DNA of 64,000 bases from Chrysomallon squamiferum (GCA_012295275.1 CM022667.1:11220038-11284037), one strand, 5' to 3'; positions 22,536 to 45,598 are shown, counted from the stretch's first letter. The notes: generated by a model not told the origin, from the letters alone. Made by a program: numbers and translations.

Positions 22536-22915
22536 AATATACTTTAATCCTTCTGTCTCTCTCTTTCTTTCTTTTCTTTTTAAAGATTTTATTTTTAACA
22601 AAATTTATTTCTTTAATTTATATCGTTTTTGTTTTGTTGTTGTTGCTGTTTTTGTTTTGCTGTTTGTTTTTCTTCTTTTTTTCAGTTATTTTTCATCGAC
22701 TGCTTCAGCGATTTCTACAGCCAATCTAACACGTTGTTCTACTATAACAGTTACTGTAACTACAACAGCAACAGCTACAGTAATATCAATTTGCTCAGTT
22801 AATAACGTCTCTTCTTAATTCTGCCGTAATGTTACAAATTACTTAATTTCTTCTTCTTCTTTCCCCCTTAAATAAATGTTCCTATTATTAATAATACTTC
22901 TGTCACTACTATTAT

Positions 22916-22956
<41 letters not shown>

Positions 22957-23450
22957 TTATTATTATTACTACTACTGCTGCTTCTAGTACAACTACCACT
23001 ACTACCACCAAGACTTCTATTTCTTATTACCCCCTCTTGTACTTTTACTACTTTTTATTATTACACGTACTACTACTACTGCTACATTACTACCGACACC
23101 ACCATCATCACCTCCACTACTACAAGTAGTACTACTACAAGTAGTACTACTACCGATTATTTTATTACTATACTAAAACTACAACAACAACAACAACTTC
23201 TACTGCTACTACAGCTATCAGTACTACCACATTACGACTGTTTATTCCACTACCACTGCTGCAGTTACCACAACTATTATTACTACAAGCCAACACAAAC
23301 GTGACTGCTACTACGATTACTGCTACAACTATTTCTGTTGTTACTACCTTACTACAACAACTACCACTATAACCATAACTACTAATATTACTACTACTGC
23401 TGTTATTACTATTACTACTTCCAGTGTTCCTGTCCATATTGCTGTAACAA

Positions 23451-23670
23451 TAACGTCAACATGAATAATAACATCAGAAATTAAACATTTTATATTCAGA
23501 ATTTATGGGCCACTTACTCAATGTTGTTATTAATAATTAAAACGTTCTTTAATTGCTCCATTAATAAATAATCATCTGTACTAATTTATCTCATTTTACT
23601 GATCTTACACTTACAGCCCGTATCAATAACCGAAGGAAATCAAAAAAGAAAGATCGTTGGTATAAGAAAG

Positions 23671-23756
<86 letters not shown>

Positions 23757-24184
23757 CTCTTATCGATTAGCGGTAAAAAATGTTTCATCTAGACTTTCCC
23801 ATGAACAGGAGAAGAGAAAACCTCCGATTTATTTTATATAATATTGTTCAATACTAAACAAACATTCTCACTTCAGGCGAGCGCTAACTCCACAGTACTG
23901 TTAGCAGCGACGAAATATTCATATACAGTTTCCCAGTAACATGACAGCTTATATACCAGCCTTTCACAACCTGTGAAGTGCCGCAAAGGACATTCCGACG
24001 TTAAAATGCACAACAGTTGAAAGGAATGCTGAACAGCTGGTGTGAACGCGTCGGCCTCAGAATAATATTTTTAACATTCACAATGTTCTGCAAGCTTCGA
24101 GAAAAAAGAACAAGTCTTTGTTTACTATTTGTCTATTTGTTATGTAATGAATTAATTAAAATTTCATTCGATGATATTTTCATC

Positions 24185-24228
<44 letters not shown>

Positions 24229-24588
24229 ATTTTGTGGTTATCGTTTTTGTTGTGTTGTTGTTGTTATTATTTTTGGTGTTGCTATTATTGTTATTTTGTT
24301 TTATGATTAACACAATATTAATAATGATAATAATAATAACATCATCATCATCATCATCATCATTGCAATAATAAACACAGTCATGATCATCAATATTTCG
24401 AACAGTTTAACATTCGCTCCATAAAACGAAGAACAATACTGGATGTAAACAAAACTATAACAAACTATTATTATCAGTATTTATATTTTTGTTATAGATG
24501 AAAAATTATACGCTTTAAAAAGAAGCAAAATATTTATGTAAACGATATTTTTTTTTTTTTTTAAATTATTGATTACTAATATTAAGGG

Positions 24589-24640
<52 letters not shown>

Positions 24641-24859
24641 TATAAAGTAACTCAGATCACATGATATACGCATAATTATGCTATCGCTGATTAAAAATGT
24701 TAGTAACTACAAAATCAAAGGTCGTAAAGTGGACACAAAAGTATATAATGATAAATTAACAACACTGGACCCATCAATTTTGTATTCAGAAACAGTATAC
24801 ATCCATATACAAACTCAAATACATATACGCACAAACATAAGCTAAAACGCAAAATAATA

Positions 24860-24922
<63 letters not shown>

Positions 24923-25100
24923 GATGTCTGTAAATTGACCACATTTAAATTATTAAGAATGAAAAGTTTATTTCATAAGCTATATTTTAACTAAAAATTA
25001 AATACATTTAAATAAATAAATAAATTTGCAAGTACATCATAATGTAATCTTGAGTAATTTATCTATTTGAAGATTATATACCAGAAAATATTGTAGCATG
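23451..25100. other. AT-rich spacer between the duplicated region and the Rab gene
   Basis: It contains (GA)n at 23,674-23,753, (ATT)n at 24,186-24,227, (AAT)n at 24,591-24,637 and (CT)n at 24,863-24,919. I see no coding exon on either strand; the open frames are translations of these repeats. Confidence 0.7.
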
Positions 25101-25197
25101 AAATGTTTTAATTATGCTCAATATTTGACTGCCGAGAGACCTCTTTTAAACCGGAAATAATACATCAAAGAGTCATGTGACATTATGTCTGTTCAAA

Positions 25198-25236
25198 ATG
25201 GCGTTGAGGAAGAAGATTTGTTTTTACGGAAAATGA
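25198..25236 (+). other. Upstream ORF in the Rab 5' leader
   Basis: ATG GCG TTG AGG opens a 12-codon frame (MALRKKICFYGK, stop TGA at 25,234) about 100 bases before the main start. The ATG sits in AAAATGGCG, a sequence that also resembles the YY1 initiator motif, so it may instead mark the transcription start. Whether it is transcribed or translated is unknown. Confidence 0.4.
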
Positions 25237-25339
25237 ACGATCTTTATCGCTGCTGTATACGCATTGGTTGAGAGTTTAAATTGAATAATACTGGAATTTA
25301 TATTATTAACAAGTTGGATTTTTCGAAAGTATATCGACG

Positions 25340-25882
25340 ATGTCTATGAGAGATGTTAAACTGTGTTTGCTTGGGGTAAGTATTAATAATTGTTTTAAGT
25401 CATTTCCCGGAAATATTATCTTTACGTGAAACACGCTTTGAAGTTTCATTCAGGCTTGAGCTCAGTGGTAATTATTTTTGTTAAAGAAACTGTTTTCACG
25501 ATTTGTATAAAGTCATGAAGACAGATGTTTAGCATACTTGTTTCATGCTGTCATATGCAACGTTATGCTAGTAAATAAAGTAATAGTTTTTAATTTCAAT
25601 TTTTATTGACGGTGGTAGATTTGTTTATTTGTTATCCTTGTTGCTATCCTATCTGACAGTCTATTGTTATTGTTGTTGTATTCATAGCTGTACTATACTA
25701 CGAATACTAGGCAGTATATATACACTGTTTATTTATTTATTTATTTATTTATATATATATTTATTTATTTATTAGTATTATTATTATTAATTTCAGGATT
25801 CTGGTGTAGGGAAATCAAGTATTGTAATGAGGTTTGTTTCAGATCAGTTCAGGCCGGCCCTGGAAAGTACAATAGGGTGAGC

Positions 25883-25943
<61 letters not shown>

Positions 25944-28127
25944 GTTCTTGATATTCAGTCCTAGAACTTAGGCACCCTGTAGATTCTTATTATGAAAAAT
26001 TTAGATGATGTAAATTCACACTGGACATTTGTACACTGTTGTTCTATTTTTGCAGATTTATTAGATAAACTAAATAGTTTCACAGTCTGCATGGATCAGA
26101 TGAAAACTAAATATAATTCTCTCTTGTCAGTTGCTGTCTATTAATTTGACTCTGTATTTCTGTCATATTTTCTTTCTAAGTTACAATTACAGTAGGATAT
26201 TGACAAATATTTATCAGGTATTTCTTTATAATGTTAATCATGATGAAATAAATATCAGATACTTTGATGAAACGTATTCAGGAGATTTTTAGTTTGCTTT
26301 AGAAAATAAATAAATAGTAATAATAATGATGATGATGATTAAAAAAAAATACAAATGAATAAATAGCAGCAAACAAATTTACAAAGTAAAAAGTTACCAC
26401 TAACTTTAAATTTGTGAATTAAAATACATACCTGACTAATAAACTTTGAAAATATTAAAGTAGTTAAAGTAGTTGGATTTGAGAATTATCAGTTAAATTT
26501 TGTTTTTCATTTACAAGGTTTTTAATATTTTCAGTAAAAGAGCATAGACATCAATAACCAAAAATGTTTGTTAAAATCAATAAATATTATTTTTAAACAC
26601 ATTTAGTGAATGTAATCCAAGTTAATTCTTTTGTTTTATTTGCTTTTTTTTAGGTTAGTTTATTCTTATTTTATTACTTTTTTTTATCAGTGTTCATTTA
26701 ATTTAATTTAAATATTTTATTGCAAATAATTAAACAGATATTGTTATTCATTCATTGTTATTTACTTAGCTATTTATTATTTTATTTTATTTTTATTATT
26801 TTTATTACTATTTTCAGTGCTTCTTTCATGACAAAAAACTGGCTGGTAGACAACACTACTTACAAGTATCAGATATGGGATACAGCAGGACAAGAGAAGG
26901 TAACTCCATTTATATTTGATGTTTCTCATTCAGCCTTTTGATAATTTTTAATAAAATGTTTAACACAGCTGTGTTAAATTTTGTTTTTAAACAAAAACAT
27001 TGTAAATAGAGACTTTTCTGTATATGTGAGCATAAATATACATAAATTTCCCTTTTAGTTTTATCGTTTAACGAAAAGAAAAGAAAGAAAATTAATTTTA
27101 TTACATGTGTTTGTTAAATAATGAAATGATATGGAAAATTTGTTTTGTGATAACATCTTGAAATTATGAGCTTAACATTAAAATCATGATAAAAATAAAT
27201 TTTATTTATTTATTTTGTTATTTATTTATGGAGAAAACTAATTTTTCTGACTTTTTAAAAACATATTTTCCTTCAAGAACATAAAATATATATATATATA
27301 TATATTTTTTTTTCAGTATCGAGCACTTGCACCAATGTATTATAGAGGGGCAGCTGCAGCCATTATTGTATACGATGTCACAAGAGAGGTAACTCTTGCT
27401 TATAGAAATATTTTATTTAAAAAAATACATTTATTATAGTTTGTAAATTATATTTTTTATATTCATGTATGTACATTTTTTAAATTATAGTATGCACAAG
27501 TAAATCAGTATATTTGGATGAAAACTATTTTTTTTTTAAATTTGTATTTTATCTTTGCTCATTTGTATATTTTCTTGATATTTTAAATGTTGTTAGTATT
27601 ATATTGGTATTTAGTGATAGATAGATTATATGGATGGATGGAAAGAAAATAACATGTATAGATTTGTTTTTTGCTTACTGCTATTTAACATATATCCATA
27701 TTTATTCCTGTGAATAGTCAACATGCACTTCTTTTTTTATGTTGTTGTTGTTATTTTAATTATTATTATTATTATAACTTAATTATTATTATTATTATTG
27801 TTATTACAGACAACATTTCGTTCTGTTAAGGGGTGGGTACAGGAGCTGAGAAGACAGGGTTCACCTAACATTGTTCTAGCTATAGCCGGTAACAAATCAG
27901 ATCTTGATGATCTGAGAGAAGTTCGAACTAAAGGTAAAAATTAACGTTTTATCATAATATTAATGTATTCTATTTCATTTACTATAATTATTATTATTTG
28001 TAGTGGTAGTAGAAGTAGGAGTAGAAATTATCATTATCATTATTATTGTTAATATGTTTTAATTACAAATGTTTTGTAAAAAAAAAAAACTTGACTTATT
28101 AATTTTTTTTTTTTTTTTTTTTTTGAA

Positions 28128-28169
<42 letters not shown>

Positions 28170-28561
28170 TTTTTTTTTTTCAGAAGCTCAAGATTATGCT
28201 AATGACATTGGAGCTATTTTCTGTGAAACCAGTGCTTTAACAGCAGCTAATATACCAGAACTGTTTACTTCTATATGTAAGTATATATATATATATATAT
28301 ATATATATCATGTTAAATTTTTTGATTATATATGATAAAATGACGATTATGGATTATTTTATTAATATTGTTACTGATGTTATTATTGTTGTTATTATTA
28401 TTGCTATTATTATCATCATTATTATTATTATAACCAAAGATAACTCATTTTCTGAAAAAAAAAAAAAAAAAAGATAACAAATGAAATATATAGAAAGATA
28501 ATAAATACAGTTTAATATTTATAAAACAATGACTTAACTTTTATATTCTTGCCCTCTCTGA

Positions 28562-28637
<76 letters not shown>

Positions 28638-28852
28638 TTATTTCTTCTTTTTATTTAATTTTAATTTTTTTTAATCACTATTGCTACTATTGTGATTATT
28701 ATTCATTATTATTTTTATTATTAGCGAAAAGCTTGCCGCCCGAGGACTTCTCAAACACGCCATACAGCTCCCGCGTCAACATCAACAGTCCAGCTAATCA
28801 GAAGAAGTCACATCGAGGACGATGCTGTGGAGGCAGTGCAGCAGAAACATGA
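25340..28852 (+). CDS. RAB22A: Rab22/Rab31-like small GTPase
   Basis: Seven coding exons: 25340-25375, 25797-25876, 26818-26899, 27317-27388, 27810-27933, 28184-28276 and 28725-28852; phases agree and total 205 codons (204 aa). Seen: P-loop GDSGVGKSS split by intron 1, switch [18 protein letters not shown], the Rab22/31-type run [20 protein letters not shown], the guanine-binding NKSD, and ETSAL in place of the usual ETSAK. In the family these GTPases act on early endosomes and trans-Golgi traffic, cycling between GTP and GDP forms. The C terminus is [11 protein letters not shown], so the double cysteine is followed by seven residues rather than being terminal as in vertebrate RAB22A/31. A long AT-rich 3' region follows, with several AATAAA-type signals. 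RAB22A against RAB31 cannot be decided; they may share one invertebrate ortholog. Confidence 0.93.
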
Positions 28853-29713
28853 TGACAGCTTCTGTTTATGAGCATTTACACCATCGTCTTTCAGTGATGT
28901 GCGATACTTGGGGCTTCCTCTTGTATGGTCTGATTTAAAGTTTTCATTTATTTATTTATCTTGGATATTTATTTATCTGATGGTAAATTAACAGAGTACA
29001 TTTGGTATATTTCATGGTAATGCTGAACACCAACCTTTGCTGATAATTAAGTTTTATAGTTTAAGATAATTTTTTCATGTGTGTGTGGTAAATTTTCATA
29101 AAGTTTATGGAGGCTGCCATTTTGTTTCATTTTATTGCTGTTAATATAAAAAATGTAGAAAAATGTCCTCAGTACAGATAATTTAACAATGAAAAAAGAT
29201 TTTCTCAGGCTTAGAGCATTTTTTTTTTTATTTTACATTTCTTTATATGCAGTTATGTTACAATGAAAGAAAATGTCAGTACTATCACATCATTTTAGGA
29301 CTCTTATTATGATTTATTAATCACCAAATATTGTATTTTACAAAGAACAGCTAAAACTTAGAAGGTATGTGAAATGTTAACTTAGTATTGTTTTACTTAC
29401 GCCATTACAGATAACTAGGAAGGCAATGGAAATAATATGGAGTGAAATAAAATTATATGTATTAAGAAAAAAATAAAATGTTATTTATATCTTTTATGTT
29501 TTAAGTTTTTGCTGGATGACATAAAGGCCCATATAATATTATAGTTTTTATTTTAATGAAAATTAAGACTCAGAATCGTACAAGTATAATACTATTGTAA
29601 AATTTTGTATAAAGTGTTTGTAGATTTTAAATTGTACTAAAGTTACATATTCTCTATCTTGTCCAAAAAGAAAAGAATCAAAATTAAAAAAAAAATCAAA
29701 ATAAAAAACAAAG

Positions 29714-29761
<48 letters not shown>

Positions 29762-31175
29762 AAAAATAATCAGTAACAATAACAATTAAATCAAACGAAA
29801 GAAAAAAGAAGATTTTAGTAGTACTAAAGTTACACTTAATTTATCTCTTAAATAGAGCATTAAAATAGTTAAATAAAAATAAGTTAAAAAAAATGAACAA
29901 ACTAATAAATAAATAATAAACAGTAAGAAAAAGAAAAACGAAAAAGAAAGACACTAAAATTCAAAAAATAATACGTGCCGAAAAATCAAAAAAGAATTTT
30001 TGAAATCATTTATTTTTGTTAGATATTTTTATTTATTTTTTAACAACTTTCTCATAGGGCTAGAGTATGAAAGTTAAATTCACTATTACAGTACTTCCCA
30101 TGTTTTATAAATATTAAATTGTATTTATTCACTTTCTAAATTTTTGTTTGTAATCTTTTTTTATTTATTTATTGTTTTCTTCTTTGTATGTGTTATCTAT
30201 GTATGTTATGCCTACAAATAAATATTTTTATTTATAGAATAAACTTTATTCAGATTTGCTGCATTATTTACAAATATGACAATAAAATGCATTTCTGCCA
30301 TTTCGTAACAAGTACATTGTAGATTGAAACTTGATTATTATATTTTAAAAATGTCTCATAAGTAATGTAATTATTTAATATTTTAACTTGATGTTTGAAA
30401 TTTTGTTATAGATTTATTTACTGGTGTTATTTTCTTTGAATTCTTTGTTTATTGTTGTTATTATTATTATTAAATATTAGTAGCTGTTATTTGTGTAAAA
30501 GTAATTATGTTGAAATTAGAAACTTACTTTGGGAAATTTTCTTTTTTAAAAGAAATAAGAAACAACAAATGACAGAGAATTTATTTATATTTATGTTAAT
30601 GTTAATAAGAAATAAATACAACTTAGCAAATTGTTAATATTTATCTTTCATCTTTGTGTGGAATCTTTAGCTTACAGAAATAGTTAAAGACATAACACTG
30701 TTTCCTGTGGGTTGTTTCCCATTCTAGAAGAAGCTCTACATTTGATGCACTAAAGGCTGAACTGTACATTAAAAGATATCTTGCTGCTAGATAAAAGTAA
30801 ACCTATGCTTTTCTCCACTGATACAGGAATCAGTGTTCTTGGTCTACTTTATACTGTAAATATTAAAGTATAGGAAAATATTATAAATTTGTTCATAGTA
30901 ATTGATTACATTTCTTAACTGTCATGTTTAAAACTTACTGATCTCAACATTGCTCTGTTAATTACAGTGGATTAGTAAATACTATTCACGCGGAAGTGTA
31001 TGCTCAGCAGCTACTTTCTTCTTGCTGATGTGTAAAACATTCTCATTTCATTCCCTTCAGTTCAGTTATCTTCCCTTATATTCCTTCTTTTTACTTCCTG
31101 TTTTCCTATCTTTTCACAATTGGACCTTATGAGAAAAAAAAATATATATATATAATAAATAATTTTGTTATCCAT

Positions 31176-31214
<39 letters not shown>

Positions 31215-32174
31215 TTGTTATTATTATTTTATTTTTATTATTATTAATATTTTTTTTTTTTTTTTTGTTTGTTTGTTTGTTTGTTGTTGTTACTGTTTTG
31301 TTGTTTATATTATTGTATGAAGATATGTTATTATTTATCTTATTGATAAAGAACTATTCCAGAGACTCATCTGTTTATCTATATACCATAACACCTCTAC
31401 AGACACCTAATTTTTGACATACTTTTGTTGTCTTATGTAGAAACAGTCAGTTGTTATTGTTTATTGTTAATGTAAGGTATGGTGTAAATTACTTTACAAG
31501 TTTGTTTAATTATACAATTATCCTAGAGTTATATTTAGTCAATTAATTTGTTTTATTTTCTTTAAATTTAATGATTTTATGGTTTCAAGTTTTTGTTTGT
31601 TTGTTGATTTATTTGTTCGTAATTTATTATTTTGTGTTTGGCATATGAAATGTATACTTTATTTTATAAAGAGCATTTGTTTTTGTTATTTTGGAGAGGT
31701 TTTTTTGTTTTTTTTTTTTTTTTACTTGCATTGAGTATTGTGAAATTGTTCTTTGTTTTTTTAAATCATATTTTATATATATTTTTTCTTTTTATCTTTT
31801 TTTTTTTTTTTACTATTATATTTTTCCTGTTTTCTAGTCTTCTTTTTCTTATTTATTTTATTTTATTTTTTATTATTATTTCTTAAATTTAATGTTATTA
31901 TTTTTTCTGAAGTATAATCAAATTAAAACACCATGTACTTAAATATAATTAGTATTAAAGTTTGTTGCTTAGCAACAGTTCTTATTTTTATGTTTCCAAT
32001 AAATTTATAGCAAAACTCTTTTGATTTATTTTAATATGCAGAGTTCTTTATGCAAACTATTTTTTAATTGTACATGTGTATTTTGATTTGTATTTTGTAT
32101 ATCTGATTGATATATGGTAAAAGGGAAATTATTTTATTACGTTTTACTTTGTTTAATAATAAAAATTGATGATG

Positions 32175-32206
<32 letters not shown>

Positions 32207-34559
32207 TAGTAAACACAAAGAGAAAAAATAACAAATGTTAGCACTGCCATAATTAATTTTAAATTATAAATTATTATGATTATTATTATTAAAATATTTT
32301 TGGTTGATATTGCTCCTATATTATTACTACTAGTAGTGCTTGTAATTATTTTTTTTCCCTCAACAGATTAAATACATGAAATATATATTTTATTATTATT
32401 ATTATTATTATTCATTCATATATTCTTGTCATTCTTTACTTCATTCATTATACATTTAGACAGAAAAATGTTTCAAAAAAGGTTGTGATTGAAATTTAGA
32501 TACTTGACCAAGGGAAATATGTGTGTGTGTGAACCAAAAAAAAAAATCAAAAAAAAAAGGAAAATACACATACATACATACATACATAATTTTTTTTGAA
32601 TAAATAATAATATCAGACATAATCAAATTTGACAAAAGGCATTTACTAAACCTTTTTCTTTTACTTATTTAATGAGACTCTTCTGGTAGATCAGGATTTA
32701 GAGTGGTCATTTCAAACATGCTTGGTCACTAGTGTGTCTCCACTGGGTATTATCCCATTCCAAACAGCATTGGTAATCAATTTAATCAAGACCATTTTGT
32801 AAAATCCTTTTCTGTCAAGAAAAGTGTTCATATTTTCCTCATACCATATATATTTCTAATGACTGTTAATAGTTACATAGTTTTGAAACAATATTTATTC
32901 ATTTGTTATTTATTTATTTATTTTTATTTACTAATATTATTAATTTAAAAAAAAAATGTATTATGTTTTAATATTTACTGATTTTTAAAATTTACTTTAA
33001 TAATAATACTACTACTACTACTACTACTACTACTACAATTACTGTTACTACTACTAGTACTACTAAAACTACTTCTTATTTATTTATTTATATCTCAGTC
33101 AGAAAGAAAGGAAACATTTATGTGGAGGGCTTTTTTTTTAATTTATTTATTTATTTTATTATTTTAATTTTTAAAAAAATTTTGTTTGATGCTGGTGAAC
33201 TATTTATTTCTGTCAGAATTTTTAACAGAAAACAATAAAGTTAAAATACACAGATACACTGAAGTTGTATATTTACACTACTTGGGTCTTGTTTTCTTTA
33301 TTAAAACGTATTGTTAATATTTCATGTTATTTATATAGTTATGCTTTCTTCTTTTGTTTTCTGAATGTACATATTCTTTATTTGTTTCACAAATAAAGTA
33401 GAAATATTTGTTATTAGTATATATTTTACTCATGGTATAAAGAGAAGGAAAATAAAAGAAATATGGGGTTTTATTTTATATTTTAAATAACAAAAAATGA
33501 AAAAAAAAAAGAATATTCCTTTTAATGTTCTGCGAAGAAAAGAAAAATATTTAGAAATAAAATCAGATGAAGAAATTGTAATTCTCTTTTTATTTTGTTA
33601 ATGAAATGCCTCAAGTCTGAAAGGACATGAGATCAATCCCTCAAGGTCATGTTTTTTTGTTTTGACCTGTATCAAATGTCTCTGCTTTCCCCACTTATGG
33701 AAAGGTTTCTGAAAGAAACTAACTTCTTGGTAATTTAGGTAGGAGTAATACATGCAAAGACAAAAATGGATTTTCTTTCTTATATAATCACTGTACAATT
33801 TTCTATCTTTGTTATGAAAAAATAAATACAAGTGAATTATTCATTTATTTATTTAATAACAACAAGAACAAAGTTCCAGTATATATTTTCCTTTATTTTC
33901 ATTGAAGTATATCTATTATACACATTCAGATATTTACATTAAAATTATCATATTAAATATTTACATCACTGGAATGTTAATAATAATATATAAGAAGAAA
34001 ATAAGTTTATTAAAGATATTGGTATTCTTAAAATAAATGAATAATAATAATAATAATAATAGTAATAACATAAAATGTATACCTACAATGGAAGAAAAAA
34101 TAAGTGTAAATAAAAAAAAAAAAAAAAAAAAATAAAAAAATAAAGGTGATAAAAAAAAAAATAAAAAACTTGAACACAATGTACCAAAGGACAAACACAG
34201 ATAAATATAAAAATAACCGTTACTCCATTTATCAAAACAATAATCTGGTAAATATATGAATTAATTGTATATTAGTAATATTACATTTCATTGTTTCAGT
34301 AAATGAAATAAATAAATATTTCTTTTTTAATGGACAAAACATTTTACTTAGTGTGTGCGATTGTGTCACATAATGAGAACCGACCCTAACTTTATAATTA
34401 ATGAAAAGTTATGTCCAAATGTTAACGACTGATACTCATCTTTTTTCTCACCTCGTAGCGAATGAGTAACGCATGCTAAAAACAGTTATGTCCCTTTTTC
34501 GTCTGTGACGCCATGATGGGTATTTCGACCTTTGTAGATCGCGAGTTTTATTTTATTGG
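28853..34559. other. AT-rich region between convergent Rab and Dok genes
   Basis: The first part is probably Rab 3' UTR; AATAAA-containing stretches near 30,220-30,240 and 33,390-33,400 could end transcripts. On the other strand an AATAAA lies directly behind the Dok stop codon. Simple repeats include (AAAT)n at 29,709-29,760, (TTTA)n at 31,171-31,215, (AAT)n near 32,175-32,205, (CTA)n at 33,007-33,036, and poly-A/T runs. No further coding exon is recognisable. Confidence 0.6.
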
Positions 34560-42880
<8,321 letters not shown>

Positions 42881-45532
42881 TATTATCACATTTCAAACTT
42901 TAACAAAACCAGTCTACCAGAAAAATCAAAACACTCGCTATCAACGCCTTCCACAAGATGGCGCTAATAGGATAACACTTTTTTTTTTTTTTCAGATCGG
43001 ACGCGTGTTTAAACGGTAACTCCAGTAATTAATACTGAGAGGCACAGAAAGAGAGCGAGTTTTGTATCGACTACATTTATCTCCGGTTTACTGGGACAAA
43101 TCTGATACGAACGACGGCAAAGTCCACGGTACATCAACAGACTCGTGAAACTGTAGCTGAGAGATTTAGTTTCACTGACGGACTTGCATACGTCTGTCAG
43201 TAGTTTACCCGTTATGTATTGTACGCACGTGGCGTTTTATGTTACTCATGTATCGTTGATAATTATTAAAGTTAATGCGTCAGACATGAAGCTATGTACG
43301 ATAGATGTGTTCCTGATATCTTGATTTTTTTTGTTTTTTTTGTTGTTGTTTTTTTAAATTATTTTAGTTGTTATTGTTTTTAATGGTTATTATTGTTAGA
43401 AGTAGTATTATTAGTAGTATTCCTGTTGTCGTTGTTGTTGCTGTTATTGTTGTCATCGTAGAAAGGTAAGAAAATAATACCGACGATGATCATATGACAA
43501 CAATATCAGCAACAACAACGACAACGGATACAGTACTAAAACTACTACTACTATATAAAGATAAAATAAAATAAAAAATAAAGAAAGAAAGATATGATTT
43601 ATTTGATATTTCATTTGTAGTTTGGTATTTTTACTATATTTAAGAAAAGAAAATAACAATAAATAAATAAACAAATATATATATATATATGTAGTGTATT
43701 ATCGGTGTAGCCATATAACACGTTCTCTTAATATTAGATAATTTTTAAATCTGTTTCTTTTTGAACTTGGCTCAGTAGACTTCGTATTAAAAGTTTAATT
43801 TTAAATACATGAATTAAAACTAAACTAAAATAAACAAACAAATAAATACATAAACACAAAAAAAAAAAAAAAAAAAAAATAGAGAAACAAATAAATAAAC
43901 GAACAACCAAATAAAATAAATAAAAAAACGTAAAAAATATAATAAAATATAATAAAATCGGTATTTAAACCAAAAAAAAAAAAAAAGGACAAAAACAGAA
44001 GCATGAAAAAATAAACAAAAAAAACCCCACATAAATACAAAACAGAATAATAAAAAATGTGCATTATCGATTAGTATTAAAGCAGTAAACGACATCTATT
44101 CAAACAACACGCTTAAAATAAACAATATATCTTTCACAGCCTCTTGTTCGCTCGGAAAAATAACTAGGTCACACTATCCTGTGACGGGGAGTAACGAAAA
44201 CGACAAAATATATTCCCGAAGAAAAGGAGGCGTATCTCAAAGGTATTTTTAACATAAAACATCATATTCTTACGGCGGTCATTGTGTAACTGTAATATAT
44301 ATATATATATATATCTATCTTTCATAATGAATGTATGTAGTAATATTTTACCGTACTTAGGAGCGATTTATTTGTGTGAAGGCTTACTTAAGTTATCGTT
44401 ATTATTGTTATTATCGCTTTGAAGATATCAGAGGGCATTAATCGTTTGTTGTCCAGTATATAGCTGTGTTGTGTTTTACAATAAATATAATAACTATGTA
44501 GATATGTACGTAAAGCCGTTATGTTCGTCTGTGTTTCAAACACATAAACTCACTGACGATGTGTTTTGTATTAGCCTCGAGAAAACGTGGCTGTGGTATT
44601 TGATACTATACAAATAATGAAACAAATTATAATGTTGTTGTATACGTATCTACGTAGGCTAGATTATTTTGTTGTAGTAGTAGTAGTAGTATCAGTAATA
44701 TACGTTCATGTTATTTATGGTTTTTTATTTTATTTTTATTTGTTTTTGTTGTTGCTATTATTGTTATTATTAGTGATAGTAGTAGTTGTTGTAGTAGCAG
44801 TAGTAGTAGTAGCATCAGTAATATACTTTCATGTTGTTATTGATGTTCATTATTTTTAGTTGTTGCTATTATTGTTATTATTAGTAATTGTAGTAGTTGT
44901 TGTAGTAGTAGTAGTAGTAATAGTAGCATCAGTAATATCATGCTATTTATGTTTATTATATTTAGTTGTCGTTGTTGCTATTATTTTTATTAGTAGTAGT
45001 AGCAGCAGTAGCAGAAGCAGTAGTGGTAGTAGTTGTAGTATAATAAGAATAGTAGTAACAGTAGAAGCAGTAGTAGTAGTAGTAGCATCAGTAATATACT
45101 TTCAAGTTGTTATTTATGTTTATTATTTTTTTAGTTGTTGCTATTTTTTATTATTATTATTAGTAGTATCAGTAGCAGAAGTAGTAGTGGTAGTAGTTGT
45201 AGTATAATAAGAATAGTAGTAAAAGTACTAGTAGCAATGGTAGTGGTAGCAGTAGTAGTTGCAATGGTAGTGGTAGCAGTAGTAGTTGCAATAGTAGTAG
45301 TATTAGTAGTAAGAGTAGTAGTGGTTCTGGAAGCAATAGTAGTGGTAGTAGTGCTGTTGTTGTAGTATTATCATATTTATTAGTAGTCGTAGTCGTCGTA
45401 GCTGCTATTCTAATTTTTAAAATAATTATTACACTAAATAACATTTGTACAAATAATAATCAAAACGTTCTTTTTGTCTTTATCTTTATAATGGTCGTCT
45501 TTACCTCTTTTTATTCTTAGGCTTCTTCTTCA

Positions 45533-45567
<35 letters not shown>

Positions 45568-45598
45568 TGTTTTTGTTTTTTCACATCAGCATATAGTT
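42881..45598. other. Divergent intergenic region between Dok and MARVEL genes
   Basis: CAAGATGGCGCTA at about 42,953-42,965 (a YY1-like initiator in the orientation opposite to Dok) lies some 75 bases before the Dok start codon and probably marks its promoter. 44,660-45,400 is degenerate GTA/GTT trinucleotide sequence that gives spurious Val- and Ser-rich open frames. A 5' non-coding exon of the MARVEL gene may lie near 44,150-44,240 (ending CTCAAAG before GTATTT), but this is speculative. Confidence 0.5.
44341..44492. repeat. Direct repeat flanking the MARVEL gene, left copy
   Basis: The segment starting TTACCGTACTTAGGAGCGAT and continuing through AAGGCTTACTTAAGTTA and GAGGGC to TTTGTTG is diverged but clearly related to 47,554-47,705, in the same orientation. 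It has no coding potential. Confidence 0.7.

Larger units (their letters stand above)
14025..23450. repeat. Duplicated block B (membrane exon, lectin pseudogene, peptide gene M2)
   Basis: This is the second copy of block A in the same orientation. It is longer because it keeps about 1 kb of 5' flank of the peptide gene (21,400-22,450) that block A lacks and has an insertion in intron 2 of M2. Gene-free stretches 15,245-16,180, 17,030-18,150 and 21,120-23,450 hold (AAT)n, (AC)n, (CT)n and TAC/TAT trinucleotide runs and no credible coding sequence. Confidence 0.8.
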
